Assembly: GCA_021613375.1 (NCBI GenBank)
Contig: CM038720.1
Location: 8,745,462 to 8,809,461, forward strand
Source of the DNA: Megaleporinus macrocephalus
Lineage: Eukaryota; Chordata; Actinopteri; Characiformes; Anostomidae
Direction of reading: 5' to 3'
Length of the DNA stretch: 64,000 bases
Part shown: positions 11,816 to 26,000 of the stretch, in pieces
Numbering within the stretch: the stretch's first letter is position 1
How the letters are laid out: each line of letters opens with the position of its first letter
Program-made: the position numbers and the translations under genes
The notes under the pieces: generated by a model
Database searches by the model: none
Told to the model about the DNA's origin: nothing
Seen by the model: the letters and a program-made list of their open reading frames with translations, nothing else

Positions 11816-14800
11816 AAAGTTGTTTTGATCTGATAATTGGGAACATGTCTGTATTAAAGATGTGCACAGGTACTGGAGTATACAGGTAACAGGTAAATGC
11901 TCATAGTGCCAATATTCAAATAATGAAATCACTGATTGGGTATATTGTCGCTGTCCAATGAAAAACAAGTATTTCTGAAATTGCAACTTAACAGGAAAGA
12001 CCAAAAACATCCTTTACTTTCAATGGAAGTCAATGGAACCAGAATTTATTCCAAGCAATTTTGGAGTATATACAATGTAAACGACCATGTTTTTCATTGG
12101 ACAGCGACGAAATGTTACTTTACCTTAACTCACCTCGTCTTAGGTTAGGATAGAGAAAGTGTACTGGCTCATAAACACATACAGTGTTGCACACATATAT
12201 AAATGTGCATACTGAGGGGGCGGGGGGATGAAAAAAGAGAAAAGAAAAGAAATAAATGAGGAACTATAGAGGATAAACACGTTTCCGACATGAAATGAGT
12301 CTACATATCGGCCCATTTGGCCCGGAGCTCATATTCATGGTCCATTCACTGTTAGTGGCTTTAGCCTGTTTGGTCAGTCTGTTTGTTTGATTAGGCAGTT
12401 GAGATGTAGTGTGCATGCTCTTGTCCTGGACTCGCATGAACTTGCCTGCTGTTGTAACTTGGGTTTTGGATGCCTCCTGCTGGAGAGTCGTGTCATTGCA
12501 TGCCTGGCCAGTATCTGATCCTGAGCCGAGGATGTTCAGTTACTGGAGAAGGAAAAGGGTTTGTTTGTCAAGCAGTGCAAATATTTGTGCTCCGGTGTCT
12601 CAATATAATAACTTTATATCCCCTCCCAGATGTGACCAGTGCTAACACTCTGCACCCAGAAGGCCTGCCAGACACACTGTAAGTGTATATCTGCCTGACT
12701 TCTAATGCCCAGCGTTTCTCAAACTTGACCTATTCATTTCCTATGTTATTGTATGTTATTGAGTGTCTCTTTGGAAAATCTATTAATATCAGTTTATTTC
12801 AGTATTTAATGATCCAGGTGTTCATTAAAAATCTGGTTTTAATTCTTAAATCATTATTTTAATTCTTATTTATTTACTTCATCAACAAAAACAGTGTTTG
12901 TAAATATGTTCCAGCCTGTAAATGTAAACAAATATCAATCATTCTTATCAAACTTCATAGTGAAGACATAAGGGTTCATTCTGAGCCATGTTGTGTGTTA
13001 GAAAGCAGTTATTTTTATTAACAAAGTAAAATATAAAATGATTAAAAACAAGTACATTGGGAAATTTATTGAAGCTTGATTGATGAAATTGATTAATTGT
13101 AAAGATATAGAAGATAAAATCTCAGTCGGATCACATTTGAGCCTGGTTGAGCATCAAAGCGTTCAAGAAATTAGAGTAAACAATGCAAAAATTATAACAA
13201 GACAATCAGACAGTCTAGCGAAATGACAGAGAAATGCTTAACAATTTCTAGATATTAGGCACATAGTAAAATATCCCATAACTGGATAATTATTTGGTTG
13301 TAAATTCACAGAAACTCACACTACAGGTTCACTATAATGTCACAATTTAGCAGGAAAGTTTGAAATGTTAGTGTAAATACACTTAAATACATCAAAAACC
13401 TACATAGTACTGTCTATTATCTAGAACCAAAACAAAAAGACTTGCTTACTATGGTGGTTGTGGTTTCCAATGTATGTTCTTGTGTTTCCAATGTATTTTC
13501 CTGTGTTCTTCACTTGTTGGACATTACAGTGACACGTAGCACTGCTTTATACTGGTTTATACACCTTTCACTGGACATTCCAGGTGTTTTTCCACTCTGG
13601 AATTTGTAGGTCATAGTTATCCACAGTTAACACCTACAGCCTGTTAGGAGCTGGGAGTCTGTTGGGAATGTAATTATGGTTATACTTTATACTATTATAC
13701 TATATTGCTATTCGTTTATAACTCGTCCCACAGTTTTCCCAGTGTTCCAGCTCCAGATTGTCCGGTCTGATTGTGTGATTTGGACTCTTATACATTTTTT
13801 GATCGGATGCGTGGATTCCGGAAAACTACAGATTTTCTCCATATTTTTTCCCCATAGACAATGAATAGGATAGAGAAGTGCAAGCCAATCAACTGAACTT
13901 CTACTCCACCGACAGACACCATTTCACATACCCTAATTCAGCGCAGACCCCCGACCACGACTGTGGTGTTAGTTTGACCCGCACTCGTCTGTTTATCATA
14001 CTTTTTTCATCCCTCTTTTTTCCCCCATAGAGTCCTATTCATTTTCAGTCCCACCCAAACCTCATGGTTTCTCTTAACCTACAGCCTCCAAACTGCCTGT
14101 ACTCACTCAGAGCAGGTCCCCAAATACTAATCCACAGACATACTGACCCACACTCCTCTATTTGTCATTTATTCATCCCTCGTTCCTCCCATAGGATCCA
14201 ATTCATTTTTGGCCATACCCAAATATTAAGATTTCGTTTGACCTACAACCTCCAAACTGCCTGTACTCACTCAGAGCAGACCCCCAACCTCTAATCCACA
14301 GACATACTGACCCGCACTCCTCTATTTGTCATTTATTCATCCCTCGTTTCTCCCATAGGATCCAATTCATTTTTGGCCATACCCAAATATTAAGATTTCG
14401 TTTGACCTACAACCTCCAAACTGCCTGTACTCACTCAGAGCAGACCCCCAACCTCTAATCCACAGACATACTGACCCGCACTCCTCTATTTGTCATTTAT
14501 TCATCCCTCGTTCCTCCCATAGGATCCAATTCATTTTTGGCCATACCCAAATATTAAGATTTCGTTTAACCTACAGCCTCCAAACTGCCTGTACTCACTC
14601 AGAGCAGATCCCCAACCTCTAATCTACAGACATACTGACCCACACTCCTCTATTTGTCATTTATTCATCCCTCGTTCCTCCCATAGGATCCAATTCATTT
14701 TCAGCCATACCCGAATATTACGGTTTCTTCGACCTACAGCCTCCAAACTGCCTGTACTCACTGAGAACAGATCTCCAAATACTAATCCACAGACATACTG

Positions 14801-17800
14801 ACCCCCACTCCTCTATTTGTCATTTATTCATCCCTCGTTCCTCCCATAGGATCCAATTCATTTTTGGCCATACCCAAATATTAAGATTTCGTTTAACCTA
14901 CAGCCTCCAAACTGCCTGTACTCACTTAGAACGGATCCCCAAACACTAATCCACAGACATACTGACCCACACTCCTCTATTAGTCATTTATTCATCCCTC
15001 GTTCCTCCCATAGGATCCAATTCATTTTTGGCCATACCCAAATATTAAGATTTCGTTTAACCTACAGCCTCCAAACTGCCTGTACTCACTCAGAACAGAT
15101 CCCCAACCTCTAATCTACAGACATACTGACCCACACTCCTATATTTGTCATTTATTCATCCCTCGTTCCTCCCATAGGATCCAATTCATTTTTGGCCATA
15201 CCCAAATGTTAAGATTTCGTTTGACCTACAGCCTCCAAACTGCCTGTACTCACTCAGAACAGATCCCCAACCTCTAATCTACAGACATACTGACCCACAC
15301 TCCTCTATTTGTCATTTATTCATCCCTTGTTCCTCCCATAGGATTCAATTCATTTTCGGCCATACCCGAATATTACGGTTTCGTTCAACCTACAGCCTCC
15401 AAACTGCCTGTACTCACTCAGAACAGATCTCCAACTTCTAATCCACAGACATACTGACCCGCACTCCTCTATTTGTTGTTTATGCGCTACCATCCTTTTC
15501 TAGTTTAATTAGAATGTCTTGAAACGTACCATGTTTCCAAAAAATAAGTTTTTTTATAGTAAAATAATAGCTATAGTTCTATCATTGACATGTAGAAACT
15601 CATTTAGAGTGGTTGGATGTGAAATGGTTTGTTGTAGAGAAACTGACTTCTTTACAGTGGTGGGGATGGGAGTCAGGGGTCAATGTTTCTGCTACACTAA
15701 TGTAGCCACTTTGTTTGCCATCTGAAACCACCAGAGAGCCCACACGTGTCTTCATAGGGTTTACATGTGATGTCGATGAAGGTAAACTTCAAAAACACCC
15801 CACAAACACTCCAGTGTAGTAAAACACACACTGGACAACACGTTCATAGACATGTAGTAGTTTTCTATGAGGGAAGCTTATTAAAGTATTCATACAGAAC
15901 TGGTTCGTATCACCATCACCGTGAACAGCTCTGACCAGATTTCTTTAGGACGAATGTCTTCATTAACTCTTTATTGACTTATGTGGGGTTAAAGTCTTAG
16001 TCTTATGGCTCTATACAGTAAAAGTTCTACCATAGCTTCTTGGATTATGTGTTGGTCAAACCTGGTTTCACTGTTTTCCCTCAGCAATGAGATTGAGGCA
16101 TCGGCAGAGGAGCCGCACGCTGACCTGGCTGAGAATGAAGACGAGGAAGTAAGTTTTTAAGGGGTTTCAGTTGCGTGTGCTTGTTAAATTCAGCATATAA
16201 ACAGTGATTGTATATTAAAACGAGTTCTCGGTAAAGGATGTGTCAACCAGGGGAGCCCAAACTTTTGCACGGGACTGTAATCTGCCGCACATGCAACTTC
16301 TTGTGCAAATGTATGAGTTCGAGAAGGTCTGTGACCTGCACTGACCGGTCTGTCTCTACCTTTTACCCCTCAGGAGGAAGAGGAGGACGAAGACGCAGAA
16401 GCGGAGGAGGAGGACGACCCGGTCGTAGAGGAGGAAGACGAGGAAGAAGACGAAGAGTGCGAAGAGGAGGAGGAGGGGGAGGACGAAGAGGAAGAGGAGC
16501 TGAACGGTGGCTCCGAGGGCGAGTGTGAAGGGGACGAGCTGGACGACCTGCCCAGCGCCCGCGGCGGTCAGCACTGGAAGGGTCCGATCTCGCGCAAGGC
16601 CAGCCAGACCAGCGTGTACCTGCAGGAGTGGGACATCCCGTTCGAGCAGCTGGATCTGGGGGAGCTGATCGGGAAGGGCCGCTGGGGCCGGGTGCACCGG
16701 GGCCGCTGGCACGGCGAGGTGGCCATCCGCCTGCTGGAGATCGACGGCAACAACCAGGACCACCTCAAGCTCTTCAAGAAGGAGGTGATGAACTACAGGC
16801 AGACGCGCCACGAGAACGTGGTGCTGTTCATGGGCGCCTGCATGGCGCCGCCGCACCTGGCTATCATCACCAGGTCAGTCTGAGGGTCCAAAGGAAGGGG
16901 CCCGTTGAAAGACCTTTCACAACAGATAGTCCCCAAAAAACTGGAAGTCCACAGCAGAGCAGAGCTAAAAATAAAGCATACCAGCTCATCTGTGAAGCAT
17001 GGTGGTGGTAGTGCTATGGCATGGGTGTGTATGGGAGCCAGTGGAACTAATTCCTATGTGTTCATTGTTGATGTGACTGTTGACTAAAGCATCAACAATG
17101 AACACATGAGAATAAGTTCCACTGGCTGCCATTCAAGCCCATGCTATAACACTACCACCACCATGCTTCACAGACGAGGATGAATTCTGATATTATCAGA
17201 TTCAGCCGGATGCTTTAAGGCTCATTGGACGGCTTCACAGTGCACATAGACGATCAGGCTGAATTAGTCTGATATTGTATATAAGTGGTTGTAAGTCTCA
17301 CGCCATTCTTAATTTGGATACCCTCAAATAAAAGCCCGTATGTTGTGCTTATATTTATTATTTATTGTGTGATATTCTGTTCTAGCGCAACATAAACAAT
17401 AACTGTCTTGACATCCAGATATTTATGGAGCTGAATATATCTGTATTAGTTTTGACTTGATTGGTTTAGTATTGGTTTCTAGTAGAGCGTTGTGTTTTTT
17501 TACATTTTTTTTGGATTGTTTGTTTTCATTATATAAAGAATATTGAATATCATTGCTGTCCAAAGAAAAACAAATATCTTCAAAATGACAACTATACAAG
17601 AGAGGACAAAAACAGTCTTTACTTTTAATGTAAGTCAAAGGAACCAGATTTTGTTCCAAGCTATTTTGGAACATTTCTATTGGTCCATTTATCATAAATT
17701 TGCTATTATATGATGAAAAAAGGACAAATTTATTCTTTATTCTTTCTTTGGATCCCCATCAGCTTTCACTATGTGGTCGCTAGTCTTCCTGGGGTCCACA

Positions 17801-20038
17801 CGAAAACGAAATTAATCAAAAAAAACAAATGATCAAAAATTAACATAAAGCAAACAAATGCAACCGAAGACAAAAACTGAACAAAACAAAAATCCAAATA
17901 CAGCAGACATTAAAAAATTAAATAAAAAAACACAAAACAGCCCTACATTAAATAAGCTTAAGAAAAATTTGTTTCAGTAACTTTAAAATTTTTTAAAGTA
18001 AATCTATTTATTATCTTCCGTTGTTTATAGGAAGCATATTCAAAGCCTGGAAAGATCTAAAAAGAACAGTTCTCTTCATAAAAGATATACATGTTTTCCT
18101 TTTACCTCACATGGTACATCGAGATACGTTATGCTTTGGACAGCGACGGTGTGTTTAGTCGTTGAGGCTTCTGTGTAAAGTTCTGTTATATCCACACTGA
18201 ATGTAAAGAGTTTAAGTACAAATATGCTTAAATTTCAAATATATGACGGCTCTGCAATTCTTTTTCTTAGTTTCTGCAAAGGCCGGACATTGTACTCTGT
18301 CGTGAGAGACACAAAGAACACACTGGACATCAACAAGACGAGGCAGATTGCCCAGGAGATTGTAAAGGTAACTGTTATAGTACTAACCTATGATTGTGAT
18401 ATAGAGCTGAAACTTTGTGAAACTTTAAGGGCCCGAGCCATTATTCCACAGTTTATTATCAACACCATTCCAACTCCAGATTGTCTGGAATTATTGTGTG
18501 ATTCAGGCTTGTATACGGCTTTTTATTCGGATGCACAGATTCTGGAAAACTATGGATTTTCCAAAAAAAATTTCCCATAGAGAATGAATAGGATGAAAAT
18601 TGACACTCCAGTGTAAGATACTTCCGCTCGACCGATAGACACCGTTTCGCATACGCTGCCTCAGGGGAGACCCCCGACCACGACTGCAGTGCTGACTCGA
18701 CATGCCCTCGTCTGTTTGTTGTTTTATTTTCATCCCTCTTTTTTCTCCATAGAGTCCCATTCATTTTTGAACAGACCCAAACATCATGGTTTCGTTTAAC
18801 GTAAAGCCTCCAGACTGCTTGTACTCACTCAGGGCAGGTCCCCAAGCACAGACATACCCAACCGCACTCCTCTATTTCTCGTTTAATCATCCCTCGTTTC
18901 TTGAATAGAGTCCCATTCATTTTCAAGCCCACACAAACAGCATGGCTTCAAATGAACTGCAGACACTAAACTGCACACACTCACTCAGGGCAGGTCACAC
19001 TGACCCGCACTCCTCTACTTGTCGTTTATTCATCCCTCATTCCCTAAACTGTGTAACCGTCCTGCGCTCCCATCAGGAGATGCACTTTTCTAGTTTCTGT
19101 TTATCGTTCTCATTGGTTCCCTCTCTCTCTCTAACAGGGAATGGGCTATCTGCACGCAAAGGGAATCGTTCACAAGGACCTGAAGTCGAAGAACGTCTTT
19201 CACGACACCAACAAAGTGGTGATTACAGACTTTGGCCTGTTTGGGATCTCTGGAGTGGTTCAGGAGGGAAGGTAAAGCTGGTTTACTTAGCGCTGGTCTA
19301 ACTTACATTAAATCAATTTACTCATATAGTAATCGAGGCATGTATGTCTGTGTCCAGACGGGAAAACGAGCTGAAGCTTCCTCACGGCTGGATTTGCTAC
19401 CTGGCGCCAGAGATTGTGCGCAAGATGAGTCCCGGCAACAACGAGGATCGCCTGCCCTTTTCCAACGCTGCTGATGTCTACGCCTTTGGGTACGAGAGCC
19501 ATTTGTACTCAGCTTTTATTCATTTCTTTATTTTTGGATATTCGACTTCAAATCAAACATGTCGTGACTTTATCAGAGAAAGAAGTGTCTCCAAAGTGGC
19601 AACTTTACAGGAGAGGCCAAAAACTGGCTTTACTTTCAATGTAAGTCAATGGAACCAGAATATTTTCAACGCTACTTTGGAGATACTTTGCCCATTCGTC
19701 ATGAAATGTTCACACAGTGTACACGGCAGCTGTCATGTTCAAATGATGTAGAAAAATAAAAGGAATGGATATGGAACTTCGTTTACAAGCTTTATGTTTC
19801 TGTGTTTAATCTAGAACATCCAAAAATCTTCTTGTCAATTGGTGCTAACATAGTACTGTAATCACATGGAGGTGCTAGCAGAAAATAGCTTTAGTGTATG
19901 GGGTGCTTTAATGTATGAGGCTTGATCTGTTACAGTGAGATGCAATTTTAGCTGCTTGCAACCCCAGCATCTCAGATAGTCCATTATTTTGTATTACAAT
20001 CTTCGGACCCCTCATTGAAATACTTGATTAATCAAATA

Positions 20039-20095
<57 letters not shown>

Positions 20096-23000
20096 TCAAG
20101 TACACTACCGCTCAAAAGTTCACTTTAGAATTTAATTTCATGCAATTTTCATGATTCATTGATTCTCATTTTCAAAATTCACAAACAATATTGTCCATTT
20201 CTCAATTAATGTAAGTGTATCAGATGATTTTTAAAGAATATAAATGTTTGTATTTAAGTCTATTTTTGTATAGAGGCTTATTTTGCATATAGTCTATTAT
20301 CAGTAATTCTCAGTCCTCTGTCTAAATCTCCTGGTACGACCACCAATCCAAGTTAAGGATGTTATTGGACTAATTGGTTGTTAGGACACTCTTGCTCAAT
20401 TGTGATGCACAGCTGAAAAACATTCTGCTAATAAGTGAGTATAAAAGGGAACAACATTCTAGGTTAGTTTAGTATCTGAAGATCAGCAGTTGATGGCTTG
20501 CTGACCGACTCAAAATGACCAGAAAGAAACAACTTTCTTTAGAGACCCGTCAGTCCATTGTTGTGTTAAGGAAGAAGATACTCCATTGAAAACAAGAACA
20601 TTTCACTGTGATCCCAAACTTTTGAGCAGTAGTGTATATACTGCTGCTTAGATATACTATATATATACTCTATATATATAGGTGGCCTGGTGCTTGATGG
20701 AGTAACTGATCTACCAGTGTTTCTGCTTTCAGCACTATTTGGTACGAGCTACAAGCAAGGGACTGGCCCATCACCAACCAGCCGGTGGAAGCCACGATTT
20801 GGCAAGTGGGCAGCGGAGAGGGCATCAAGAAGGTGCTAGCAGAGATCAGCTTGGGCAAAGAGGTCACGGTAAGGGACATTAACAATGTGCCCAGCTTCTA
20901 CAGGACTTTGCCAATGTTCATTATTTAAAAGCCTGTATTTACACCAGTAAGAACACCAGATCTGATTAGAACAGATATAAATAACCATATACAATACAAA
21001 GTAACATGAGTATCTTATTGTGAAAGAAGTAGATCAGATCTTGAGCTCCAGTTTAAAGAACAAAGTGTAGTTCCAGATTTCTCCTGGACGCCCCAGACAT
21101 TGTATGAATGTGTTCAGTTCCTTCAACAGCAATCTTGATTTAGCTTAATGAAGTACTGAGCAGTCAAAGCAGGTATTAGATGAGAACTGTAAATAATACT
21201 GGGGTGTTTATAGAAGGAGAAGCTTGGAAAGGGTTAAATAAACACACTTACTCTATTAATATGACTAGAAAATTTAAAATAAAGAGGGTTTTGCTGAGCA
21301 AATAAAAGCTTCCTGTCTGGAAAAATAGATTTAGCGATATAATAATAATAATAATAAGTAATAATAAGGCTTAAAACTTGCTGGATCTTTGAGAGAAAAT
21401 CAATTGGGGAGATCTTCTCATTCAGGAACTGTGATTGATCTTTCCACAACATCACTAAAACGCAGCCAATACGAAGTGATGCACATGCACCTGTGTTAAT
21501 CATTAATCGTTTATATTGGGCGTCCGCGTCAAGAAGTCGTTCATTTTCGCTTTGTTTTTTCCAACTGCCACTACAGAAGCATGTATAGAAGCTAGAGGGT
21601 TGATTGGGGTGTGATGATTGGACAGTTGGGTATTGAGTGTTTTCTCTAGGATTTGGGCCCACTCTTCAACTCTTTAACCCCCCAAAAACCAGGACAGTTC
21701 ATTGACATACAATAAATCGTGGCTGTCCAATCCACCAAGGGCCTGTGTGGCCACAGGTCTTCAGGCAGGAGATGATCTGGTCACTTGTAGACTCAGGTGT
21801 AGACTAAGGTTGGACGCCCCTGCAGTGCATGATCTCCTGATGCCAGGCCTGTGTTTTTGAATGGACGGTTTAGATGCCATGAAACCCATAAAGACCTGCC
21901 AGACTCTAGATAAGGTAGTGTGGAATGTTTTATTGGGGGCAATCAAGATGGATAAAAGTACCTAGTGTTCCTTTATGACTTATTAGATATATTTATGTAG
22001 GCCAGCATTAGTGCTCAACAATAACTGACCCCTGTGCATCTCTGCTCTCAGGAGATCCTGTCAGCCTGCTGGTCATACGACTCGCGCGATCGCCCCACCT
22101 TCACTCAGCTGGCCGACATGCTGGAGAAGCTGCCCAAGCTCAACCGCAGACTCTCCCACCCGGGACACTTCTGGAAGTCCGCAGAGTACGTATCTTAGAG
22201 AGAGGACAAAAGACACTGGGAGAAGTGGGAGAACGTCCCATGACTGTGCTGTACTCCACTTACCTGAACGGGATCCTCTCTGGTTTTAGGTGTTGGAGAA
22301 TGGGTTGGCACACTTTGGACTTCAATTGATAGACCATAAAGTAGAAAACAGTACAATCATGTCGTGTACTCTGTGGTAGCTGGACAATCTGTATTCTCAG
22401 CCAAGACTGAGACCAAAAAAACGATGAAAGCTGACAATAAGAAAGAAAGTTAAAGGGATTACAGCACCTCGAAATCTAGAGTCGCTCGTCCAAGACAATG
22501 AACTCAGATCTCAGTTATACTCACACTATGGCACCGTCATGTGTTTGTTCTTGGGCGCCGCACCCCCTCCTTATACTCAGCACAAGCAAACAAATACAAA
22601 TTGCTAGTGTAATATCCTCCATGGTGCCCTCAGTGATCTTGGGGAAAGTTTAATCTGGCTTTTTCACTGTTGATCTACTGCCGCTCAGGCTGTTTGAACA
22701 TGTCTGCCAGGACAGCAAAGGGAACAGCTGACTCACCCTCGCTACCTTATTTTCATTACTAATATAATAAGTTTGCTGTAGGCCTGTTTAACTTCAGAGG
22801 GGCTTTAACCATCAGATCAGATCTCAGTTAAACTCTGCCTGCACTGATACAGGACAGCAAAGAGAACAGCTGGCTCACTCTCGCTTCCTCATTTTCATTA
22901 CTGTTATAATTAGTCAGTTGTTTAAACTTTAGAGGGGGTTTAACCATTTTCAGTTTTGTCCAGTTTACTAAATACAGGTCTGTAAACAAAGCATTGTGAT

Positions 23001-26000
23001 GTAGTCGCCCAAGACAGTGAACTCAGATCTCAGTTATACTCTCACTATGGCTTCATCATGTGTCCTGCAGATGGACCACAATGTTTTTAAATGGTATTAG
23101 ATCTGTTCTTGGGCACCGTACCCCCTCCTTATACTCGGCACAAGCAACAAATACAAATTGCTAGTGTAATATCCCCCATGATGCCCCCCAACGATCTTGG
23201 GGAAAGTTTAATCCGGCTTTTTCACTGTTGATCTACTGCCGCTCAGGCTGTTTGAACACATCTGCCTGCACTGATACAGGACAGCAAAGGGAACAGCTGA
23301 CTTACCCTCGCTACCTTATTTTCATTACTAATATAATAAGTTTGCTGTAGGCCTGTTTAACTTCAGAGGGGCTTTAACCATCAGATCAGATCTCAGTTAA
23401 ACTCTGCCTGCACTGATACAGGACAGCAAAGAGAACAGCTGGCTCACTCTCGCTTCCTCATTTTCATTACTGTTATAATTAGTTAGTTGTTTAAACTTTA
23501 GAGAGGGGGTTTAACCATTTTCAGTTTTGTCCAGTTTACTAAATACAGGTCTGTAAACAAAGCATTGTGAAGTAGTCGCCCAAGAGACAATGAACTGAGT
23601 TTGAACAATGTTTTTAAATGGTATCAGATCTCTTTTTGGCCACTGAACCCCCTCCTTATACTCGGCATGAACAGTGAATATAAATTGCTAGTCTTAATAT
23701 CCCCCATGATGCCCCCCCCCAATAATCTGGGGTAAAGTTACTTGCAGCTGTTGTTTTCACTGTTGATCTACTGCCGCTCAGGCTGTTTGAACACGTCTGC
23801 TTGCACTGATACAGGACAGCAAAGGGAACAGCTGACGCACTCTCGCTTACTCCTTTTCATTACTGTTATAATTAGTTTCCTGTAGGCCTGTTCAAACTTT
23901 AAGTGGGGGGTTAACCATTTTCATTGTGATGTAGTTGCACAAGACAGTGAACTCAGATCTCAGTTATACTCTCACTATGGCTTCATCATGTGTTCTGCAG
24001 ATTGACCACAATGTTTTTAAATGGTATCAGATCTGTTTTTGGCCACTGAACCCCCTCCTTATACTCGGCATGAACAGTGAATACAGATTGCTAGTCTTAA
24101 TATCCCCCATGATGCCCCCCAATGATCTTGGGGAAAGTTTAATCCGGCTTTTTCACTGTTGATCTACTGCCGCTCAGGCTGTTTGAACACGTCTGCCTGC
24201 ACTGATACAGGACAGCAAAGGGAACAGCTGACGCACTCTCGCCTTCTCATTACTCATTAACTTCTTCACTACTAGTATAATTAGTTTGCTGTAGGCCTGT
24301 TAAAACTTTACAGGGGATTTTGACCATTTTCAGTTTGGTCCAGTTAACTGGATACAGGTCTGTAAACAGAGCGTTGTGATGTAGCTGATTGTAAAAAGAG
24401 AAATTTGCTCCTTGTCTATTCAGAATGTGTGTATTTATGAATTTAGTCGTTGGCTAAGCTCTTTCTAAAGAATCTAAAGAACCAATCAGATTATTTATTC
24501 GTATTACATGCTGTAAAGTGATCTGTTTACGCTTTGCAGATGAACGTTGGTCACGTTCTGAAATGAGGAATCGAGACAGAAAAAGAATGGGGGTGTGACG
24601 AGATCTCTTGTTAAGAACTTGTTAAGAGGGATCTTTGCTAGTAGCAACCAGTCTATCAATCAATCAATCAATCAATCAACATCTATTTATATAGTACTTT
24701 TTACAACCAGTGTTGTCTCAAAGCAGCTTTACAGAAAAGAAGTTTATGAAAAAGAGAAACCAAAGAGAAGGATGGTAAGAAAAGAGTCCATGCATAACAA
24801 AAACAGGAGAAGGGTATTGAGGTCCAAGACCCCCTGGAGCAAGCCAGAGGCGACGGTGGCAGTAAAACCTCCGGTAATATAAGGAAGAAACCCTGAGAGG
24901 AACCCTGAGATTATAAAACAGAATATAATTAGAAGTTTAATGTCGGCGCTGGAGAAAATTCATATAGAAGATGGTCCAGCTACGTTGAAGTTGTACATCT
25001 GGCTGTTTTTTTGGGTTCCCAGTGGAAACAGTACACGGTATTAGAGCGAAGCATTTGTAAGCACTGTAAGAAATCAATGCCGTTCACGCGGCAACACTTA
25101 AAGAACTACCACGGCTCTCTACTTAAACCAGTCGTGCCTGTGAAGAAGATGACGAAAAGACAGACGATACAAACTTCCACAGTCAAAAGCTCGAGCCCTA
25201 GGCTATAAAATACGTATCATGATACAGCGGTCACGATTTAATATATCAAGATATATTGCGATACTGCAAACAAAGTGATATATTGCGATTTTTCAAATCC
25301 TACTATTAAAACTAGGGATGCATCGATACCACTTTTTTCTTACCGATACCGATACCAGCTTTTCAGGTGTCTGTCGATACCGAGTAGCGATACCGATACC
25401 AACTCGGACTTAAATGCTCGATATATGGCTATAAATCCTGATATTTATCAGGATTTATTGTACATCTGGCTGTTTTTTTGGTTTCCTGGTGGAAACAGTA
25501 CACGGTATTAGAGCGAAGCATTTGTAAGCACTGTAAGAAATCAATGCCGTACACGCGGCAACACTTAAAGAACTACCACGGCTCTCTACTTAAACCAGTC
25601 GTGCTTGTAAAGAAGATGACGAAAGGACAGACGATACAAACTTCCACAGTCAAGAGCTCGAGCTCTGGCAATACCAAGAGACATAGGCTATAAAATACGT
25701 ATCATGATACAGCAGTCACGATTTAATATATCGAGATATATTGCGATTTTTCAAATCCTACTATTAAAACTAGGGATGCACCGATACCACTTTTTTCTTA
25801 CCAATACCGATACCAGCTTTTCAGGTGTCTGTCGATACCGAGTACCGATACTGATACCAACTCGGACTTAAATGCTCGATATATGGCTATAAATCCTGAT
25901 ATTTATAGTGTTCCACTTTTTATATGTTGTATTTAGTGCTAGCTTGCTTCTTTGTGCTTGCTAGAATGAAGTGGCTGTGTTATTTGACATGATTTTGCTT

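Larger units (their letters stand above)
10794..12629. other. ksr1 intron
   Basis: AT-rich, with TAA/TTA microsatellites near 11045-11065, a long (TA)n tract at 11730-11813 and a MITE copy at 11947-12110. No coding exon seen. Confidence 0.6.

Noticed and set aside
11642..12010. Frames with Tyr-Ile runs
   Set aside because: They translate a (TA)n microsatellite; the same applies near 37275-37616 and 37861-38166.
16356..16856. 166-codon minus-strand frame
   Set aside because: Antisense shadow of the GC-rich ksr1 exon i, whose sense-strand protein is clearly conserved.
24595..24882. 95-codon frame rich in Lys and Arg
   Set aside because: It coincides with a dispersed retroelement-like repeat.
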